This document shows, piece by piece, positions 8,322 to 15,975 of a stretch of 64,000 bases of DNA. The translations under genes and the position numbers were made by a program. Origin of the DNA: Pseudomonas sp. B20(2017). Lineage in GTDB: Bacteria; Pseudomonadota; Gammaproteobacteria; Pseudomonadales; Pseudomonadaceae. Each line of letters opens with the position of its first letter. Within the stretch, counting starts at the first letter, position 1. The notes under the pieces were generated by a model that did no database searches, was not told where the DNA came from, and worked only from the letters and a program-made list of their open reading frames with translations. The DNA is taken from assembly GCF_002113125.1 (NCBI RefSeq), contig NZ_NEJP01000010.1, positions 62,001 to 126,000 of the forward strand, written 5' to 3'.

Positions 8322-9173
8322 TTATGTATTCAAGGGGGTGAGTTTCTGTGCCAGTAGCGGCAGCAACTGTTCGCACGACCCTTCAATCTTCAAATCCAGC
8401 AACTCATCCGCCCGGGTCTTCCCCAGGTTGATCGCAATCAGCGGCTTGCCCCGATCCGCAATCACCCGGCACAGGCGAAACGCCGAATACGCCATCAAGG
8501 ACGATCCGACCACCAGCATCCCGGCGGCATTTTCCGCCAGTGCCATTGCCCGCGCCGCCGTCGGCTGCGCCACGTTCTCACCAAAAAACACCACGTCCGG
8601 TTTCATCCGCTCGCCTGCGCAATGCGGGCAGTGCGGCACCTGGAAACGCGCCTCGAAAGCCGGGTCCAGCAGGGTGTCGCCGTCCGGCGCCTGCACGGCG
8701 TCGACACCGGCCAGGTATGGATTCTGCATTTCCATCAATTGCTGAATCGAATCCCGCTCGCTGCGCTGGCCGCAATCCAGACACAACACCCGGTGCAGGC
8801 TGCCGTGCAGTTCGACGACATCGTGACTGCCGGCCTGATCGTGCAAGGTGTCGACATTCTGGGTAATCAAACCGCCGATCCGCCCTTGGCTTTGCAGGCT
8901 GGCCAACGCCTCATGGGCGGCGTTCGGCCGTGCCTGGCGCACGCGCGGCCAGCCGAGCATGGCCCGCGCCCAGTAGCGGCGGCGCGATTCCGGGGCGGCG
9001 AGGAATTCCTGGTACATCATCGGCTGCCGGCCACGGCGCACACCGTCGGTGTCGCGGTAGTCCGGGATACCCGACGGCGTGCTGATGCCGGCGCCGGTCA
9101 GCACAATGAAGTCGCCGTCGGCCATGACCTGTTGCAGAGAGTCGAGCGGGTCGGGGAGGGGACGGTCGAGCAT
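8322..9173 (-). CDS. Sir2-family NAD-dependent protein deacylase
   Basis: Removes acyl groups from lysines using NAD+. TGAGIS at 26-31 with GIPDYR at 35-40 binds NAD. QNVDTLH at 105-111 is the second NAD motif. His123 in ELHGS is the catalytic base. Two Cys pairs (CLDC at 131-134 and CPHC further on) bind structural zinc. The 283 residues begin at the ATG at 9173, which has GGAG nine bases upstream. An in-frame upstream start would add a 14-residue tail unlike the family. Whether it prefers acetyl or longer acyl groups cannot be read here. Confidence 0.9.
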   Translation of the reverse strand: MLDRPLPDPLDSLQQVMADGDFIVLTGAGISTPSGIPDYRDTDGVRRGRQPMMYQEFLAAPESRRRYWARAMLGWPRVRQARPNAAHEALASLQSQGRIGGLITQNVDTLHDQAGSHDVVELHGSLHRVLCLDCGQRSERDSIQQLMEMQNPYLAGVDAVQAPDGDTLLDPAFEARFQVPHCPHCAGERMKPDVVFFGENVAQPTAARAMALAENAAGMLVVGSSLMAYSAFRLCRVIADRGKPLIAINLGKTRADELLDLKIEGSCEQLLPLLAQKLTPLNT

Positions 9174-9255
9174 GATCAGCGCTCCGCAGGCTGTAAGTGC
9201 CTTGCAGGTTAGCACCGAAGGACGCCTCTTTTCAGAGGCGTCTGCTGCCCGATGG

Positions 9256-10302
9256 TTACTTGCGCGCCTCCAGAATCAGATTGAACGGCGTCTGCGTCGC
9301 CCGCCGGAAGTGTTTGAAGCCCGCTTCGGTAAACACCTTGCGCAAGCGCGACTCGCCGGCCTGCGCACCGAGGCCGAGTCCCACTTCCTGGGAAAGCGAA
9401 TTTGGCGTGCAAATGAATGTTGACGCGGCATAGAACAAACGCCCGACCGGCGTGATGTTTTCGTCCAGGGTGTCATTGGCAAACGGCTCGACCAGCAACA
9501 CCGTGCCGTCGTCTTTCAGGGATTCAAAGGCGTGTTTGGCAGCGCCGACCGGATCGCCCATATCGTGCAGGCAGTCGAAATAGCAGATCAGGTCATAGTC
9601 ATCGCCGGGGTAGCTTTTCGCCGTGCCCTGGAAGAACCGCGCGCGACTGCTGACGCCGCCTTCTTCGGCCCGTTGAGTGGCGACGGTGATCGAAGGCGCG
9701 TGATAGTCGAAACCGACGAACCGCGAGTTGGGATACGCCTGGGCCATGATCACCGTGGACGCGCCGTGACCGCAGCCGATGTCGGCGACCTTGGCGCCTT
9801 CTTCGAGTTTGGCCACCACGCCGTCCAGCGCCGGCAGCCACTCGGCGATCAAATGCCCCTTGTAGCCGGGGCGGAAGAAGCGCTCGGTGCCGGTGAACAT
9901 GCACGGATGGTGATCGCCCCAAGGCAGGGCGCCGTTGCCGCGCATGGCCTTGACCAGTTTGTCCTTGTCATGGAAAAACGACGCCACCACGCCGAGGCCG
10001 CCAGCCACGTACACCGGTGAATCCTCCTTGGCCAGGGCCAGCGCCTGTTCTTCCGGCAGGCGGAATTTGCCGTCGTGGTGTTCCATGTAACCGGACGCCG
10101 CATGGGCGCTCAGCCATTCGCGCACCAGTCGCGGATTGCAGGTGGTTTTTGCTGCGAGGGATTCGGGGCTGATCGGCTGGCTGTCGGCCATCGCCCGATA
10201 CAGGCCGAGTTCTTCGCCGACAATGACATTGGCCAGCATCGCCGCGCCGCCCATGTCGTTGACCAGTTTGCCCATGAATTCGTTGAGTCTGGCCTCGTCC
10301 AT
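9256..10302 (-). CDS. Class I SAM-dependent methyltransferase with N-terminal winged helix
   Basis: A 348-residue two-domain protein. Residues about 1-110 form a helical/winged-helix dimerisation part, as in Rv2258c- or O-methyltransferase-like enzymes. The Rossmann methyltransferase domain follows, with VADIGCGHGAS as the SAM-binding motif I and FVGFDYH as motif II. The start is the ATG at 10302 (MDEARLNEFMGKL), with GGAG nine bases upstream. A longer in-frame form would begin with a proline-rich leader unlike the family. The substrate is unknown. It is followed on the same strand by the sirtuin gene, 82 bases away. Confidence 0.82.
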   Translation of the reverse strand: MDEARLNEFMGKLVNDMGGAAMLANVIVGEELGLYRAMADSQPISPESLAAKTTCNPRLVREWLSAHAASGYMEHHDGKFRLPEEQALALAKEDSPVYVAGGLGVVASFFHDKDKLVKAMRGNGALPWGDHHPCMFTGTERFFRPGYKGHLIAEWLPALDGVVAKLEEGAKVADIGCGHGASTVIMAQAYPNSRFVGFDYHAPSITVATQRAEEGGVSSRARFFQGTAKSYPGDDYDLICYFDCLHDMGDPVGAAKHAFESLKDDGTVLLVEPFANDTLDENITPVGRLFYAASTFICTPNSLSQEVGLGLGAQAGESRLRKVFTEAGFKHFRRATQTPFNLILEARK

Positions 10303-10630
10303 TTCATGTGCTCCTTTGACAGGATCACAGTCCGGTGGCGTTGGGGGTCGAGGCATTCACCACCGGGCGGTGGTCGTGGAAACGGGCAGGGCGACACTGC
10401 TGTCCTGCGTCCCCCTCGACTGGGTACTGATTGAGTCTAGCCGCTGTTGGCGCCAGTGGGAGCGGGCTGCGTGGATTTTGAGGCTGTGAATCGTTGTGTA
10501 CAGCGTAGGCTCCCGAATTATCCGCCGACGGTGCCCGTTCTATGCGAAACGATGCGACTCAGGGCGATCTCGCCAAGAAGCCAAGACAAAGCGCCGGCCC
10601 ATTTCTGCCTGGATCAAATTATGGGCGAAA

Positions 10631-10656
10631 AAAAACCGCCTTGCGGGGCGGTTTTT
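10631..10656. terminator. Bidirectional Rho-independent terminator
   Basis: The stem aaaaaccgcc / ggcggttttt has 10 perfect pairs around a 6-base loop, with A-run and T-run on the two sides. A second 8-bp hairpin, agcctcag / ctgaggct, follows at 10661-10683. Confidence 0.85.
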
Positions 10657-10691
10657 AGCAAGCCTCAGATTGCGGCTGAGGCTTAGTGCGT

Positions 10692-10713
10692 CTCACCGGA
10701 AGCACTGGCGTGG
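10692..10713 (+). repeat. Direct repeat, copy 1 (partner at 11038-11059)
   Basis: The string ctcaccggaagcactggcgt occurs here and again about 346 bases downstream with one difference (gcact versus gtact). The two copies bracket most of the unexplained intergenic region. Confidence 0.6.
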
Positions 10714-11037
10714 AGGCCATGTTATTGAGCTTTTCCTACTCTTGCAACGTAATTTTTTACCCACCATCAGTAGGTGTATTAGAGATCCTGAGCAGTGTTT
10801 TCAGTTCCTTGTGTCGGAGGGCAATACTGACAGAAATAATGGTTTACAAAATGCGCGCTACTTTCATTTGAGAATCGCCGAGCCGAGACTTACCACCTGT
10901 GATTCTGGGTTAATATGCTCGCGCTCACACCCTGGTGCAGCGGTAGGGTTTGGCTGGTGGCCTAACGGTTTCACGCCCTCTGACACGGTTTTGCATCCGT
11001 GCCGGAATGATGATTCGGAGGGATTTCAACCGGCCGC

Positions 11038-11059
11038 CTCACCGGAAGTACTGGCGTGT
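11038..11059 (+). repeat. Direct repeat, copy 2
   Basis: The second copy of the ctcaccggaag-actggcgt repeat. It lies 70 bases before the 32-codon ORF. Confidence 0.6.
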
Positions 11060-11129
11060 TCTTCCGAAGGTACGCGTGATCCGGTAAGTGCACTGGAGAT
11101 TTGGCCCCCAACCCTGGAGGCCAAAACGT

Positions 11130-11228
11130 ATGAAGCTTTTGTTGCGTACGTTGAGCCTCGTATGGAGATTGTTGAAAGCGTTCCGCTTTTACGAGTTCCT
11201 GCGAGACCACTTTGACGACCTGAAGTAA
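11130..11228 (+). CDS. Small protein, 32 residues, unknown function
   Basis: An ORF of 32 codons plus stop. GGAGG lies nine bases ahead of the ATG and a strong terminator lies 18 bases past the stop, so it has the layout of a real small transcript. The peptide is basic and hydrophobic at first (MKLLLRTLSLVWRLLKAF) and acidic/basic at the end (RDHFDDLK), like an amphipathic helix. The SD lies between the arms tttggcc and ggccaaa (11100-11106 and 11119-11125), so it could be hidden in a hairpin. It could be a type I toxin, a leader peptide or a small membrane-associated regulator. It could also be part of a non-coding RNA. Confidence 0.45.
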   Translation: MKLLLRTLSLVWRLLKAFRFYEFLRDHFDDLK

Positions 11229-11245
11229 CGGTCGTTGATGTGGGG

Positions 11246-11284
11246 AAAAGCCCGTGTCAGCTTCGGCTGATGCGGGTTTTTTTT
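11246..11284 (+). terminator. Strong Rho-independent terminator with UUCG loop
   Basis: A stem of at least 12 pairs, including three GU pairs, is capped by ttcg and followed by eight T. It shows that a plus-strand transcript ends here, most likely the one carrying the small ORF at 11130. Confidence 0.9.
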
Positions 11285-11287
11285 GTT

Positions 11288-11539
11288 TCATTGATCTGTC
11301 AAAAATGATAATTCAATCATCTGGTTCTGTTGCGAAGGTAGGGCATTTCGCCGGGATCTGTAGGTGTCGTCCTTAAGCTCTGGATATACAGGGTTGTATG
11401 CACAGTTTTTGAGTTGGTTTAAACCGATGTATTCGCCGTTCACTAAGAAGGCAGCAAGTCTGTATCCCACTGTGTACAGGCCCGCCGCCGATACAAAACC
11501 CGCCACTTCCCGCGCATTGCCCACACAGCCGCGATACAC
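11288..11539 (-). CDS. Possible small hypothetical protein or gene remnant
   Basis: An 83-residue frame opening with GTG (YRGCVGNAREVAGFVSAAG, then a run rich in Asn, Tyr and Leu). Its composition looks more like a protein than the overlapping plus-strand frame. There is no good ribosome binding site, and the frame stays open for seven codons upstream (QAQLNRQ) before a stop. It may be the surviving tail of a decayed gene. It lies between the terminator at 11284 and the MNIO operon. I do not recognise it. Confidence 0.3.
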   Translation of the reverse strand: MYRGCVGNAREVAGFVSAAGLYTVGYRLAAFLVNGEYIGLNQLKNCAYNPVYPELKDDTYRSRRNALPSQQNQMIELSFLTDQ

Positions 11540-11602
11540 CTGCCGGTTTAACTGAGCCTGTCAGTCGCCACGCCCGGCGGCTCTTCAGCAGAGACTTTGC
11601 CC

Positions 11603-12442
11603 ATGCAGATTCCCCACCCCACCTTGCAGGCCAGCGTCGGGCTCGGCCTGCGTCGCGGTCTGATGAAAGACCTGCAGGCCGCTCGCACCGGCGATTTCGA
11701 CTTTCTGGAGGTCGCCCCGGAAAACTGGATCGGCGTCGGCGGTGCCCATGGCGCCGCGTTGCGCGAACTGGCCGAGCGATATCCGTTGTCCTGCCACGGA
11801 CTGTCGTTGTCGCTCGGTGGCTCGGCGCCGCTGGACGTTGGTTTTCTCCGGGAAGTGCGGACCTTCCTCGATCATCACAAAGTACCGCTGTACAGCGAAC
11901 ACCTGAGCTATTGCAGCGACGACGGTCACCTCTACGACCTGCTGCCGTTGCCCTTCACCGAAGAGGCGGTGCATCACGTCGCCGCACGGATCCGCCAGGC
12001 CCAGGACATCCTCGGTCGGCGACTGGCGGTGGAAAACGTTTCCTACTACGCCGCGCCCCGGCAGGACATGGACGAAGTGACTTTCACCAACGCCGTGCTG
12101 CGCGAGGCCGATTGCGATCTGCTGCTGGACGTCAACAACGTCTACGTCAACTCGATCAACCACGGTTTCGATCCGCAGACGTTCCTGGCCGCCATCGAGC
12201 CGGGCCGGGTGGTTGGCATGCACGTGGCCGGGCACTTCGATGAGTCCGACACACTGAAGATCGACACCCATGGCGCCTCGGTCAAACCGGTGGTCTGGTC
12301 GTTGCTGGCCGACGCCTATGCCCGATTCGGCGCGCAGCCGACGCTGTTGGAGCGGGATTTCAATTTCCCGGCGTTTTCTGAACTGGTGGCCGAACTGCAA
12401 ACCATCCGCCGCCTGCAAACCGAAGGAGGCTCGCGTGGATAA
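11603..12442 (+). CDS. MNIO-family (DUF692, BufB/HvfB-like) multinuclear iron oxidative enzyme
   Basis: A 279-residue DUF692 protein with a TIM-barrel-like fold. The family (MbnB, HvfB, BufB, TglH and others) uses two or three irons to modify cysteines in small precursor peptides. Conserved signs here are the GVGLGLR-type opening, APENW, a SCHGLSLSLG block, YSEHLSYC, ENVSYYA, LLLDVNNVYVN and MHVAGH. These supply the usual His, Glu, Asp and Asn ligands. The next gene overlaps it by 8 bases and encodes the DUF2063 partner. The usual small Cys-rich precursor (DUF2282 type) and DoxX gene are not seen next to it. Confidence 0.88.
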   Translation: MQIPHPTLQASVGLGLRRGLMKDLQAARTGDFDFLEVAPENWIGVGGAHGAALRELAERYPLSCHGLSLSLGGSAPLDVGFLREVRTFLDHHKVPLYSEHLSYCSDDGHLYDLLPLPFTEEAVHHVAARIRQAQDILGRRLAVENVSYYAAPRQDMDEVTFTNAVLREADCDLLLDVNNVYVNSINHGFDPQTFLAAIEPGRVVGMHVAGHFDESDTLKIDTHGASVKPVVWSLLADAYARFGAQPTLLERDFNFPAFSELVAELQTIRRLQTEGGSRG

Positions 12443-13184
12443 TCTTCTGCTGCAACAACAGGCGCTGACCCGCTATTTGCGCGATCCAGAACATGAAGCG
12501 CCGCCCGCCGCCATGAACGCGGCGCGGGTCAATGTCTATCGTGACCTGGTGTTCAACAACGTCTCGCAACTGCTGAGCGGTACGTTTCCGGTGCTGATCC
12601 GGATCATCGGCCAGGAACGCTGGCGCACATTGATTCGTGGCTTCCTGCGGGACTACCGCGCGCAGACGCCGAAATTCGGCGAGATCGCCGAGGAGTTTGT
12701 CGGCTACCTCGCCTCGGAGCCTGTCGTGTTGAGCGAGGGCGGGTGGCCGGCGTTTCTGGTGGAGCTGGCGCACTACGAATGGGTGGAAATGGTGTTGCAG
12801 CAGTCCGACGCCGAAGCCTTGCCTGTGAGTGATCCGGCGCACTTGCTGGAGCGGCCGTTGCAGGTTTCGGCACTGGCCTGGCCGTTGGCGTACACCTGGC
12901 CGGTGCAGATGCTCGGGCCGGATCATCAACCGGCCACGCCACCAGCCCAGCCGACGCTTTTGCTGGTGCGGCGCACGGCGGACTGGAGTGTGAAGTTTTC
13001 CGAGCTGAGCCCGTTGGCTTGGCGGTTGTTGCAGCGCATTGGCGAGTTTCCTGCGCTGAACGGTCGTGAACAACTGGAAGGGCTGGCGATGGAGGCGGGT
13101 TTGCCGGTAACGGCATCGTTCATGGACAGTGGTTTGGCGTTGTTGCGGCAGATGCATGAGGACGGTGTGTTAGGCATTACCTGA
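12435..13184 (+). CDS. DUF2063 (BufC/HvfC-like) partner of the MNIO enzyme
   Basis: A 249-residue protein. Its N-terminal DUF2063 domain (RYLRDPEHEAPP, then RVNVYRDLVFNNVSQLLSGTFPVL) matches the partner that presents precursor peptides to DUF692 enzymes. The C-terminal half is a separate domain holding a WP-rich strand region and LLVRRTADWSVKF. GTG at 12435 is the best start: AAGGAGG is just upstream, and it overlaps the end of the DUF692 gene, as expected for translational coupling. A longer in-frame ORF from 12270 would lie inside the DUF692 gene. Confidence 0.85.
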   Translation: MDNLLLQQQALTRYLRDPEHEAPPAAMNAARVNVYRDLVFNNVSQLLSGTFPVLIRIIGQERWRTLIRGFLRDYRAQTPKFGEIAEEFVGYLASEPVVLSEGGWPAFLVELAHYEWVEMVLQQSDAEALPVSDPAHLLERPLQVSALAWPLAYTWPVQMLGPDHQPATPPAQPTLLLVRRTADWSVKFSELSPLAWRLLQRIGEFPALNGREQLEGLAMEAGLPVTASFMDSGLALLRQMHEDGVLGIT

Positions 13185-13203
13185 TTTCGCAAACACCGCA
13201 AAT

Positions 13204-13311
13204 CCTGTGGGAACGGGCTTGGTCCGGGCGGCGATCCGACGAAGAGGCCGGTACAGTCAATATATTCATCGACTGAACGGACGCCTTCGCGGGCAAGCCC
13301 GCTCCCACAGG
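13204..13311. repeat. REPIN, gcgggcaagcccgc type
   Basis: Arms cctgtgggaacgggcttgg at 13204 and ccttcgcgggcaagcccgct ending in cccacagg at 13311 face each other. The left arm has drifted: it reads gaacgggcttggtccgggcgg where an intact arm would read gagcgggcttgcccgcga. The element lies between the convergent DUF2063 and histidine kinase genes. Confidence 0.75.
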
Positions 13312-13325
13312 GAATTATGTTTGAC

Positions 13326-14633
13326 TCAGGAATTCATGGGCAACTTCAGCTCCGCACACAACCCGCCACCTTCACGGTTGCTCAGCGTCAACGAACCGCC
13401 CAGCGCCATCGCCAGTTGCTGGGCAATCGCCAGCCCCAGACCGGTGCCGCCGGTGCTGCGGTTGCGCGAGTTTTCCACGCGGTAGAACGGCTCCATCACC
13501 TGGGCCAGTTCTTCTTCGGCGATGCCCGGGCCGCGATCCATGACCTTGATCGAGAGGCCGCTCTTGTCGCGCTGAATCAGCAGCTCGGCCGCGCCCGCGA
13601 ACTTCAGCGCGTTGTCGGTCAGGTTGACCAGCACCCGGCGCAACGCGTGGGGGCGGGTGTCGATGACCGCTTCACTCTTGCCGCTCAACTGCACTTCCTT
13701 GCCCATGTCCTGATAGTCAAACACCAGGCTGTCGAGGAACGAATCCAGATTGGTGCGCCGGCTTTCTTCGGTCGAGCCGTGGATGCTGCGGGCGTAGGCC
13801 ACGCCCTCGCGCACCAGATGTTCCATCTCGCCGAGGTCGTTCCACAGTTTGTCTTTCTCGGCCGAATCGTCCATGAACTCCGCCCGCAGCTTCATGCGGG
13901 TGATCGGGGTTTGGAGGTCGTGGGAGATCGCCGCCAGCAGTTGCATGCGCTCTTTCAGGTACGCGGCGATGCGCGCCTGCATCGAGTTGAAGGCGCGGGC
14001 GGCGTAGGCCACTTCGTTCGGGCCTTTTTCGTCGAGGTTGATCGGGTGGGCGTTGGGGTCGAGGGTTTCCACGGCGTTGGCGAGGCGGGTGAGGGGACGG
14101 ATGGCGATGCGCACCGCCAGCCAGGTGCAGGCGAGCATCAGCGCCAGTTGCCCGAGCAACACCACTGGCAGCCATGGCGACAGCGGCACCATTGACGGAC
14201 GCACATCGATGGTCACCGGGCTGCCGTCGCTCAGGCGCAGGTGGCCCTGAAAGTGTTTTTTCGGGCCGGGAATATCGGTGAACGTCAGCGGATAGGCCTC
14301 GCCAATTGCATCGGTAATCGAGGTGACGGCAATCGGTACGTCCTGTGGGTCCAGCGGTGTGCCCGGTTCGCCTTCGCTCAGCAGATAGCCGTAATTCTTG
14401 CGAGCCAGGCGTTTGAGCCACATCGGGCGTTCTTCGGCGGGCAGTCGGTCGAGGATGGCAATCGAGGTCGAGACGTCGGTTTCGAGGTTGCCGAGCATGG
14501 TGTTTTTCGCGCTTTCGTAGCGCTCGTAATACTGCGCGCCGAACGACAGCGCCTGAGCGAGGATCAGGCCGATCAGGAAAATCAGCGACAAGCGGGAGGC
14601 GAGGGTGCGCGGCCAGCGCAGGGCGAGATTCAT
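13326..14633 (-). CDS. Sensor histidine kinase, EnvZ/OmpR class
   Basis: A 435-residue two-pass sensor. The first membrane span is at about 13-31, a periplasmic sensor region covers about 33-153, and the second span is at about 154-178. HAMP follows, then the phospho-acceptor helix with His238 in ISHDLQTP. The ATPase domain shows NLTDNALKF (N-box), DRGPGI (G1) and GGTGLGLAIA (G2). Its ATG overlaps the response-regulator stop by 4 bases, so the two are co-translated. The ligand is unknown. The divergent thiol-redox operon suggests copper, redox or envelope stress, by analogy with the DsbRS system of P. aeruginosa, but orthology is not shown. Confidence 0.9.
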   Translation of the reverse strand: MNLALRWPRTLASRLSLIFLIGLILAQALSFGAQYYERYESAKNTMLGNLETDVSTSIAILDRLPAEERPMWLKRLARKNYGYLLSEGEPGTPLDPQDVPIAVTSITDAIGEAYPLTFTDIPGPKKHFQGHLRLSDGSPVTIDVRPSMVPLSPWLPVVLLGQLALMLACTWLAVRIAIRPLTRLANAVETLDPNAHPINLDEKGPNEVAYAARAFNSMQARIAAYLKERMQLLAAISHDLQTPITRMKLRAEFMDDSAEKDKLWNDLGEMEHLVREGVAYARSIHGSTEESRRTNLDSFLDSLVFDYQDMGKEVQLSGKSEAVIDTRPHALRRVLVNLTDNALKFAGAAELLIQRDKSGLSIKVMDRGPGIAEEELAQVMEPFYRVENSRNRSTGGTGLGLAIAQQLAMALGGSLTLSNREGGGLCAELKLPMNS

Positions 14634-15370
14634 GCAGGGGCTCCGAGGACTTCGACCGGCAGCGAGAACACATAGCCTTCGCTGCGTACGGTCTTGATGT
14701 AAGCCGGTTCGCGGGCGTCATCCAACAGGCGCTGGCGCAGACGGCTGACCAGCAGATCGATGGAGCGGTCGAACAGATCGGCGTCGCGGCCCTGGGTCAG
14801 ATTCAGCAATTGATCGCGACTCAACACTCGTTGCGGATGGTCGAGGAACACTCGCAACAAACGGTATTCCGCGCCACTCAGCGCGACCATGGTGCCGTCC
14901 TTGTCCAGCAGGTGCCGAGCCGATGTGTCGAGCTGCCAACGACCGAACGCCAGCAGCCGGCCGCTTTCGGTCACCACCAGATTCGGTGGCAGCATCCGTG
15001 TGCGCCGCAGTACGGCGTTGATCCGCGCCAGCAGCTCGCGGGCGGCGAAGGGTTTGGTCAGGTAATCGTCGGCGCCCATTTCCAGGCCGAGTATGCGATC
15101 GGTTTCATCATTGCGCGCAGTGAGCATCAGGATCGGCGTGGCCCTGTGTTTGCCCGAGCGCAATTCGCGGCACAGCAGCAGGCCATCGTCGCCGGGCATC
15201 ATGATGTCGAGCACGATCAGGTCGACCGTGTTGGCTTCCAGAAAACTGCGCATCTGCCGGCCATCGGCAACCACCGTGGTGCGCAGGCCATTTTTCTTCA
15301 GGTAATTGCCGACCAGTTCGCGAATCTCGCGGTCGTCGTCGACGATCAGGATGTGATCGACATGTTCCAT
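14630..15370 (-). CDS. OmpR/PhoB-type response regulator
   Basis: A 246-residue regulator. The receiver domain covers 1-120, with acidic residues 11-13 and phospho-acceptor Asp55 in VLDIMMPG. The conserved Lys lies in LTKPF. The C-terminal winged helix has LSGAEYRLLRVFL and VRSEGYVF. The ATG at 15370 gives the canonical receiver start (MEHVDHILIVDDD). An in-frame codon five residues earlier is less likely. The gene is divergent from the DUF2790-dipZ operon. Tandem TGTAT motifs spaced one helical turn apart lie in the shared promoter region, as expected for an OmpR-type dimer. Confidence 0.92.
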   Translation of the reverse strand: MEHVDHILIVDDDREIRELVGNYLKKNGLRTTVVADGRQMRSFLEANTVDLIVLDIMMPGDDGLLLCRELRSGKHRATPILMLTARNDETDRILGLEMGADDYLTKPFAARELLARINAVLRRTRMLPPNLVVTESGRLLAFGRWQLDTSARHLLDKDGTMVALSGAEYRLLRVFLDHPQRVLSRDQLLNLTQGRDADLFDRSIDLLVSRLRQRLLDDAREPAYIKTVRSEGYVFSLPVEVLGAPA

Positions 15371-15441
15371 GGGGCCAAACCTCAATCAAAGGGGATTGCC
15401 GGGCAGTCTATCGAGCCTGCGCGAGGCCGCCTGCCTGCCTT

Positions 15442-15457
15442 TGTATTGCAGTGTATC
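15442..15457 (+). promoter_or_regulatory. Candidate response-regulator site 1
   Basis: A direct repeat TGTAT-N5-TGTATC, with half-sites starting at 15442 and 15452, exactly 10 bp apart. An inverse half-site GATACA lies at 15471-15476. Confidence 0.5.
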
Positions 15458-15509
15458 CAGCGCTGTAACGGATACACGCCGACGCAAAAAGCGGATTTTT
15501 ACAGGGTTT

Positions 15510-15525
15510 TGTATCGCTGTGTATC
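15510..15525 (+). promoter_or_regulatory. Candidate response-regulator site 2
   Basis: The second direct repeat, TGTAT-N5-TGTATC, starts at 15510 and 15520 and sits 68 bp from site 1. The rest of the 15371-15676 gap holds further GATAC and ATACA half-sites at 15539-15558 and no gene. Confidence 0.5.
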
Positions 15526-15676
15526 TCGGACGCGCGCGGATACGTAGCGATTTATACACGGCATTTGCCGACACATGCGCGATACCTCGCGAGCTTTAAA
15601 TGAGCTCCATCGAGGCACACACAGAACGCCTCGGCCAAATCAACGATTCACCCATTGAAGCCCCGAGGAAAACGCC

Positions 15677-15946
15677 ATGAACACCAAGACCAAATCGATC
15701 GCTGCCGCTTGCCTGTTTGCCGCTTTGAACATCTGCACCCTGTCGGCCCGCGCCGAAGCCGATGTCACCCCGCAAACCTACTCCTACGGCAGCCACCTGG
15801 ACATCGAGAAAGTCGTGTCGCTGAAACAGGACAACTCGATGACCTGCGGCATCGTCGACGCCCGCATGACCTACCTCGACTCGGCCGGCAAGACCCAGGT
15901 GCTCGACTACCGCAAATTCGCCGACGGCTGCAACGAAGACAACTGA
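15677..15946 (+). CDS. DUF2790-family small exported protein
   Basis: An 89-residue protein with a signal peptide ending near ARA at residue 26. The mature part fits DUF2790, a Pseudomonas family of small periplasmic proteins: YSYGSHLDIEKVVSL, then CGIVDARMTYLDSAGKTQVLDYR and a final Cys. Its two Cys residues, 56 and 86, could form a disulfide. It is first in an operon with the repeat protein 29 bases downstream and dipZ after that, and it is divergent from the two-component system. In pseudomonads DUF2790 genes are often near metal-responsive regulators, which would fit here, but the function is unknown. Confidence 0.85.
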   Translation: MNTKTKSIAAACLFAALNICTLSARAEADVTPQTYSYGSHLDIEKVVSLKQDNSMTCGIVDARMTYLDSAGKTQVLDYRKFADGCNEDN

Positions 15947-15975
15947 TTACCCACCTCTATAAAAGGAACATCGCC

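Larger units (their letters stand above)
10303..11129. other. Long intergenic region without a confident gene
   Basis: The gap between the methyltransferase start and the small ORF at 11130 is unusually long for this chromosome. It holds a bidirectional terminator at 10631-10656, a second hairpin at 10661-10683 and a direct repeat (10692-10713 and 11038-11059). A possible -10 element TAATAT lies at 10911-10916 with only a weak -35. A reading frame runs through 10496-11215, but it starts inside the terminator zone, is arginine- and serine-rich and has no ribosome binding site, so I do not call it a gene. Confidence 0.6.

Noticed and set aside
10920..11010. tRNA-like ggtgcagcggtaggg stretch
   Set aside because: No T-arm ggttcgaatc or acceptor stem pairing could be found, so it is not a tRNA.
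10496..11215. 239-codon frame through the long intergenic region
   Set aside because: It passes through a strong terminator hairpin, has no ribosome site and reads as low-complexity Arg/Ser/Pro sequence.
11364..11555. 63-codon plus-strand frame as the missing MNIO precursor
   Set aside because: It has no signal peptide and no Cys pattern of known precursors, and it lacks a ribosome site.
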